Positions 7,333 through 9,818 of a DNA stretch of 9,818 nt are shown in pieces (position 1 is the first letter of the stretch; every line of letters begins with the position of its first letter). A model generated the notes under the pieces. That model saw only the letters and a list, made by a program, of their open reading frames with translations, did no database searches and was not told the DNA's origin. The DNA is taken from assembly GCA_003448675.1 (NCBI GenBank), contig DLXZ01000192.1:1-9818 (forward strand). Reading direction: 5' to 3'. A program made the translations under genes and the position numbers. Source of the stretch: Porticoccaceae bacterium. Its GTDB lineage: Bacteria > Pseudomonadota > Gammaproteobacteria > Pseudomonadales > Porticoccaceae.

Positions 7333-7984
7333 GGGAAGACTCCTCGAACCAGGGCTTGGGTGCAAAGTCAGCTAGCGCCAGGGTCCGCACCGGTACGTGC
7401 TCTAGCACCTGATGACTGGAAAACACCACCAGTCCACCGGCGCTCAAGTGCTGTGCGAGTAGCGCCTCAATCAATTGGACGCCGTCACTATCGAGGGCTG
7501 TCAGCGGTTCGTCAAGCAGCCACAGGCGGGCTTGTCTAAGCACCAACGCCGCCAGCGCGACACGGCGCTGTTGGCCCGCCGACAATGCATGGCAGGGCAG
7601 GTCCCGGGCGGCGGTAAAATTCAGTTGATCCAGCGCCTGATCTACGGCCGGCGAACCGACAGCGCCGAACAGACGAGCGTACCAACACAGGTTTTCCCGC
7701 GCACTTAACTGGGCTTTCAATGCCGATTGATGGCCGACAAACACCGTATGATTCAAGTAGGCGCTATTGCGCCGAGCGGTTTCCCCGCACCAGTGGACAT
7801 CACCTTCCGACGCTTGCTTAAGCGTCGCCAGAATATGAAGCAATGTAGTTTTACCACAGCCGTTGGGCCCAGTAATTTGAAGGATATCCCCAGCGCCAAG
7901 GGCAGCGGAAACGCCGGAGAAAAGCGCGTAATCATCCCGCTCAAATGCCAGGTTATGGAGTTCTAACAGGGGTTCCGGGGGCAA
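7322..7984 (-). CDS. ccmA: Heme exporter ATP-binding subunit CcmA
   Basis: CcmA is the cytosolic ABC ATPase of CcmABCD; ATP hydrolysis releases heme-loaded CcmE from CcmC. The 220 residues carry all nucleotide-binding motifs: Walker A GPNGCGKT (39-46), Q-loop Q86 in VGHQSALK, signature LSAGQ (134-138), Walker B LWLLDEP (154-160), D-loop LTALD and H-loop H191. The start is unsure. No in-frame ATG or GTG lies between the upstream stop (TAG at 8014-8012) and the family domain. TTG at 7984, two to four residues before the homologous LLELHNLAFERDD, is the usable candidate and has only a weak GAG as ribosome binding site. An ATT at 7999 with AGAGG nine bases before it is an unusual alternative. This is the first gene of the operon and lies downstream of the structured intergenic region. 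Confidence 0.95.
   Translation of the reverse strand: MPPEPLLELHNLAFERDDYALFSGVSAALGAGDILQITGPNGCGKTTLLHILATLKQASEGDVHWCGETARRNSAYLNHTVFVGHQSALKAQLSARENLCWYARLFGAVGSPAVDQALDQLNFTAARDLPCHALSAGQQRRVALAALVLRQARLWLLDEPLTALDSDGVQLIEALLAQHLSAGGLVVFSSHQVLEHVPVRTLALADFAPKPWFEESSLGL
7340..7345 (-). promoter_or_regulatory. Ribosome binding site that sets the ccmB TTG start
   Basis: GAGGAG on the minus strand, inside the end of ccmA, is 7 bases before the TTG at 7332. It is the same hexamer, at nearly the same spacing, as the one serving ccmG. Confidence 0.8.
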
Positions 7985-8013
7985 TTGCGGGGACTCAATG
8001 AAAATGAGCCTCT

Positions 8014-8019
8014 ATTATG
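8014..8019 (-). promoter_or_regulatory. Possible -10 element before ccmA
   Basis: CATAAT on the minus strand matches TATAAT at 5/6 positions and would start transcription near 8007, about 22 bases before the TTG of ccmA. No TTGACA-like -35 sits 16-18 bases upstream and there is no extended -10 TG, so an activator would be needed or the match is chance. Confidence 0.25.
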
Positions 8020-8028
8020 CCGCAAACC

Positions 8029-8069
8029 AGAACCGAAAGCCGGTTCTCACGATGCGCCCTCAGGCATCG
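8029..8069. repeat. Two adjacent hairpins near the ccmA start
   Basis: AGAACCG (8029-8035) pairs with CGGTTCT (8041-8047) across a five-base loop. Just beyond, CGATGC (8050-8055) pairs with GCATCG (8064-8069) across an eight-base loop. Neither is followed by a T-tract on either strand, so they are not intrinsic terminators. They lie directly upstream of the possible -10 of ccmA. Confidence 0.5.
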
Positions 8070-8109
8070 GAAGCCAGATCTGATACCGTACGTGGAGGAA
8101 GGTTTCGAA

Positions 8110-8132
8110 CCAAGCGCTGTCCAGCGCTTTGG
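8110..8132. repeat. GC-rich hairpin with GTCC loop
   Basis: CCAAGCGCT (8110-8118) pairs with AGCGCTTTGG (8123-8132), with one bulged T and the four-base loop GTCC. It follows a smaller inverted repeat, GGTTTCGAACC (8101-8111). There is no T-tract on either side. Confidence 0.55.
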
Positions 8133-8151
8133 AGTAGAGCACTTAAGTAAG

Positions 8152-8188
8152 CCCTCGCAACAATCCGCTCAGCTATATTTTGCGGGGG
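8152..8188 (+). repeat. Stem-loop with large loop complementary to a distal loop
   Basis: CCCTCGCA (8152-8159) pairs with TGCGGGGG (8181-8188), using one U-G pair if read on the plus strand. The 21-base loop holds CGCTCAGCTA (8166-8175), the exact complement of 8246-8255. Confidence 0.4.
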
Positions 8189-8235
8189 AACTGTCCTGCG
8201 CAGGCCAGTGGGGGATACCAGCCCGTCCAGGCTAC

Positions 8236-8266
8236 TGATCAACGCTAGCTGAGCGCTAGCGGATCA
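8236..8266. repeat. Twelve-pair hairpin downstream of the small acidic gene
   Basis: TGATC (8236-8240) and CGCTAGC (8243-8249) pair with GCTAGCG (8255-8261) and GATCA (8262-8266), leaving an AA bulge and the loop TGAGC. On the minus strand it begins 20 bases after the stop of the small gene, so it could stabilise that mRNA's 3' end. It lacks the U-run of an intrinsic terminator. Confidence 0.55.
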
Positions 8267-8286
8267 AAGTCGGAGCCCTACCCTAT

Positions 8287-8481
8287 TTACAGCAACTCGA
8301 AATCGTAATCACTAATCTGTTTTTCCAACTGACGCTGGGCCAAGCGTTCTTCCAGCAAACGCCTTTTATTGACAGAATCGACTTGGCGATAGGAAATCAC
8401 CTCGCCCTTATTTCGCTCATCATCCTGATTGTCGAAATCAAAACCATCGTTTAAATCGTTGTCGAAATCTTCGCCACTCAT
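8287..8481 (-). CDS. Small acidic/coiled-coil protein of unknown function
   Basis: A 64-residue protein in two parts. Residues 1-24 are very acidic and repetitive (EDFDNDLNDGFDFDNQDDE, with FDND/FDFDN units). Residues about 36-58 are a charged probable helix (NKRRLLEERLAQRQLEKQ) ending ISDYDFELL. There is no signal peptide, membrane segment or metal motif, so it is probably cytosolic. The start is ATG at 8481, because GGGAG lies eight bases before it. An in-frame TTG at 8496 would add five residues but would overlap that site. The RRLLEERLAQRQLEKQ part loosely recalls small PA3496-like (DUF3545-type) gammaproteobacterial proteins, an impression I could not test. A promoter candidate lies upstream. 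It is followed by the structured intergenic region and then ccmA. No function is assigned. Confidence 0.75.
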   Translation of the reverse strand: MSGEDFDNDLNDGFDFDNQDDERNKGEVISYRQVDSVNKRRLLEERLAQRQLEKQISDYDFELL

Positions 8482-8489
8482 ATCGAAAT

Positions 8490-8494
8490 CTCCC
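8490..8494 (-). promoter_or_regulatory. Ribosome binding site of the small acidic gene
   Basis: GGGAG on the minus strand lies eight bases before ATG 8481. It overlaps the alternative TTG at 8496, so it decides the start in favour of the ATG. Confidence 0.65.
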
Positions 8495-8557
8495 AACCTC
8501 GATAATGTTCAGGATACTTACGGTTCAGGACCAAATGTTCGTTCGATCCTGGGGCGA

Positions 8558-8586
8558 AAATTAAGCGCAAATCTTGTTTACGTCAA
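8558..8586 (-). promoter_or_regulatory. Candidate promoter for the small acidic gene
   Basis: On the minus strand TTGACG (8586-8581, 5/6 to the -35 consensus) is followed after 17 bases by TAATTT (8563-8558, a weak -10). An A/T-rich stretch just upstream (8601-8587, AATAATAATTAAG) resembles an UP element. Transcription would start near 8551 and give a leader of about 70 bases to ATG 8481. That leader contains a direct repeat, TCCTGAAC, at 8530-8523 and 8514-8507. Confidence 0.45.
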
Positions 8587-8606
8587 GACTTAATTATTAT
8601 TTGAAT

Positions 8607-9248
8607 TCAGCTGCTTAAGAACAATTCATCATATTGTTTCAAGGGCGTGATCCAGGTCAAATCCTGGGGGGAATCTATGTCCGGTAACGCTGCCAACTCG
8701 AACCAGTTCAAGTCACAATTTCGCAGCCGCGAGCGCGTTTGCTCCAGCACCCGCGGCCCGCCCCAACTTATACCCTGAAATACGTCCGGCAGCGCCTGCT
8801 TGAGAGCGATCAGAACATAGCCGCCATCGGTGGCCGGTCCCACGACGCAGTCATAGCCCTCTGCCAGGAAAGCCAGCGCCTGGCCTACTATGGCGCCACT
8901 TAAAAACGGACAGTCGCTGCCAACCAGCACCACGGACTCATACCGTTTGAGGCTATCGGCAAAAGCCCCGTGCATACGCTCACCCAAATCGCTCCCCATC
9001 TGCTGGCGCAACACAGGCAGGGGGTTAAAACGCCTAAAGTAGTTACTTTCATCGTCGCCACTAACCCACAATTCCATGGGTGCAAGCCTGGCGGTACTAA
9101 GACGTCGATAGGTATCTTCAAGCATGCGACAGTGCAACGAGAGACTTTGCTGTTGACTCAAACAAGGCTGCATCCGGGTTTTAACTTTTCCCAGCTCGGG
9201 CGTTTTGGCAAATTGAATCAACAGAGAACGCGGAAAAGAATAGGTCAC
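8607..9248 (-). CDS. DUF2064 / TIGR04282-family nucleotidyltransferase-fold protein
   Basis: This is a GT-A/nucleotidyltransferase-fold cytosolic protein of the DUF2064 family, called 'TIGR04282 arsenosugar biosynthesis glycosyltransferase' in databases. The 213 residues show the expected order. The nucleotide-binding N-terminus LIQFAKTPELGKVKTRMQP covers about 10-28. QQMGSDLGERM covers about 82-92 and VGSDCPFL about 109-116. GPATDGGYVLIAL is at about 137-149 and LPDIDSPQDL at about 188-197, with aspartates placed as for metal-nucleotide binding. The start is GTG at 9248, overlapping the upstream stop as GTGA, with GGGAG eight bases before it. It forms a two-gene unit with the glycosyltransferase at 9245. 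No ArsS-type radical SAM gene is visible here, so a role in arsenosugars is not supported by this window; the true substrate is unknown. Confidence 0.88.
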   Translation of the reverse strand: MTYSFPRSLLIQFAKTPELGKVKTRMQPCLSQQQSLSLHCRMLEDTYRRLSTARLAPMELWVSGDDESNYFRRFNPLPVLRQQMGSDLGERMHGAFADSLKRYESVVLVGSDCPFLSGAIVGQALAFLAEGYDCVVGPATDGGYVLIALKQALPDVFQGISWGGPRVLEQTRSRLRNCDLNWFELAALPDIDSPQDLTWITPLKQYDELFLSS

Positions 9249-9817
9249 TCCCGGTGCTCCCGGTCTTCGTTATCAACTGGATTGGCACGATAGTATTTCC
9301 GAACTAACTCTGCCGGATCGGCACCAAAAAAATAAGCCAGACGCAGCCGCCACATCAGCAAAACAGTGCTTACCACACCCTCCCGCTCCCACTTGCGGGC
9401 GGAAGTCGTTGCCCTGGCCAGGGCCACAAGCGGGCGACCTGTTCGCCTTAAACGCTTGCTCAGTTCGATATCCTCCATCAGGGGAATATCAGCATAGCCG
9501 CCCAGACGTTCAAACAATTCCCGCTTGACGAACAGGGATTGATCACCAGTAGCGATGCGTGAATAGTAGGATCGCCAGTTCATCAAGCGTTCGATGATCC
9601 GAAATACCATTCGCGGGCTATCCAGGCGCACAAAGAAAAACCCCCAGGCGGAGTGGGAAAACTCCCAGGCTGTTATCACGTCCGCCATATTTTCCGGCAG
9701 CCGGGTATCGGCATGGAGGAACAACAGCCACTGACCCGTTGCCTCACGCGCGCCGGCATTCATTTGCCCTGCCCGCCCCGGCTTGCTGACGACAATCTTG
9801 TCGGCGCCAGCCCGCGC
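9245..9817 (-). CDS. TIGR04283-family GT2-type glycosyltransferase (N-terminus beyond window)
   Basis: A family 2 glycosyltransferase of the TIGR04283 group. The last 190 residues are in the window and the start lies beyond its right edge. The first visible residues, ARAGADKIVVSKPGRAGQMNAG, run straight into the downstream ATG at 9763, so that ATG is internal. Visible motifs are RAGQMNAGAREATG (family RxxQMNxGA), the metal-binding LLFLHADTRLP (DxD-like), WGFFFVRLDSP, ATGDQSLFVKRELFERLGGY and the catalytic LMEDIELSKRLRRTGR (ED of GT2 enzymes). A weakly hydrophobic segment near the C-terminus (VVSTVLLMWRLRLAYFFG) may touch the membrane. It overlaps the DUF2064 gene by four bases. The acceptor and sugar are unknown; the database name mentioning arsenosugars rests on gene neighbourhood in other genomes. 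Confidence 0.9.
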   Translation of the reverse strand, partial: ARAGADKIVVSKPGRAGQMNAGAREATGQWLLFLHADTRLPENMADVITAWEFSHSAWGFFFVRLDSPRMVFRIIERLMNWRSYYSRIATGDQSLFVKRELFERLGGYADIPLMEDIELSKRLRRTGRPLVALARATTSARKWEREGVVSTVLLMWRLRLAYFFGADPAELVRKYYRANPVDNEDREHRE

Positions 9818-9818
9818 C

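Larger units (their letters stand above)
7985..8286. other. Structured non-coding region before ccmA, possible RNA
   Basis: These 302 bases between the small acidic gene and ccmA hold no convincing gene on either strand. They are crowded with inverted repeats: 8029-8047, 8050-8069, 8101-8111, 8110-8132, 8152-8188, 8190-8209 and 8236-8266. The loop of the 8152-8188 hairpin contains 8166-8175 (CGCTCAGCTA). This is perfectly complementary to 8246-8255 (TAGCTGAGCG), which includes the loop of the 8236-8266 hairpin. That suggests a kissing-loop or alternative fold. The 8152-8188 stem is fully paired only as plus-strand RNA (U-G wobble), while as minus-strand RNA it has one A-C mismatch, so the transcribed strand is not decided. 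It does not look like tmRNA, RNase P RNA, SRP RNA or a riboswitch that I recognise. It could be the ccm leader or an independent small RNA. Confidence 0.4.

Noticed and set aside
8095..8185. A tRNA-Ser-like gene on the minus strand: GCTGAGCGG resembles a D-arm, the 8110-8132 hairpin resembles a long variable arm, and TTCGAAA resembles a T-loop.
   Set aside because: The T-stem has only two pairs, the D-loop is too long, and the bases before the D-arm (about CAAAATA) cannot pair with those after the T-arm to form an acceptor stem. At most it is a degraded remnant.
8017..8238. A 73-codon open frame on the plus strand in the intergenic region.
   Set aside because: It overlaps the hairpin cluster, has no ribosome binding site or recognisable domain, and its composition looks like read-through of structured DNA.
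7985..8286. 6S RNA, tmRNA, RNase P RNA, SRP RNA, or a TPP, FMN or glycine riboswitch.
   Set aside because: None of the conserved core sequences of these families that I know is present, and the fold is a row of local hairpins, not the 6S rod.
9245..9763. The glycosyltransferase starting at the ATG at 9763.
   Set aside because: The frame is open to the window edge, and the residues before it (GRAGQ) complete the conserved RxxQMNxGA motif, so this Met is internal.

Overview
The window carries a complete System I cytochrome c maturation operon, ccmABCDEFGHI, on the minus strand (7984 down to 867). Gammaproteobacteria are the best fit. CcmH and CcmI are separate proteins, as in Pseudomonas-type genomes, whereas E. 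coli fuses them. CcmF carries its conserved histidines at almost the same residue numbers as E. coli CcmF. The closer lineage (for example a marine Cellvibrionales-like group) is only a guess from gene style. Every gene supported here is on the minus strand, so the gene order reads from right to left.

Right end (9818 to 8607): two overlapping genes for a GT2-type glycosyltransferase (N-terminus cut by the window edge) and a DUF2064 nucleotidyltransferase-fold protein. This is the TIGR04283/TIGR04282 pair that databases label 'arsenosugar biosynthesis'. Next come a candidate promoter and a small 64-residue acidic/coiled-coil protein of unknown function (8481 to 8287).

Between that gene and ccmA lies a 302-base non-coding stretch (8286 to 7985) packed with hairpins. 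The loop of one hairpin is complementary to the loop of another, extendable to 10 perfect base pairs. It matches no RNA family I can name. It is the best candidate for something undescribed: either a structured leader of the ccm operon or an independent small RNA.

The ccm genes then run with short gaps or overlaps (largest gap 44 bases, between ccmC and ccmD). CcmA and CcmB form the ABC transporter that, with CcmC and CcmD, releases heme-loaded CcmE. CcmE carries heme across the periplasm. CcmG and CcmH keep apocytochrome cysteines reduced, CcmI holds the apocytochrome, and CcmF ligates heme. ccmB and ccmG appear to start at TTG codons placed 6-7 bases after GAGGAG ribosome binding sites inside the preceding gene. 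ccmA also has only non-ATG starts available.

Left end (739 to 1): a VIT/CCC1-family iron or manganese transporter gene with its own promoter candidate, cut off near its C-terminus. The first 13 bases of the window are the Illumina adapter core GCTCTTCCGATCT, so this end is a contig edge with untrimmed adapter and the last four encoded residues are artefactual.
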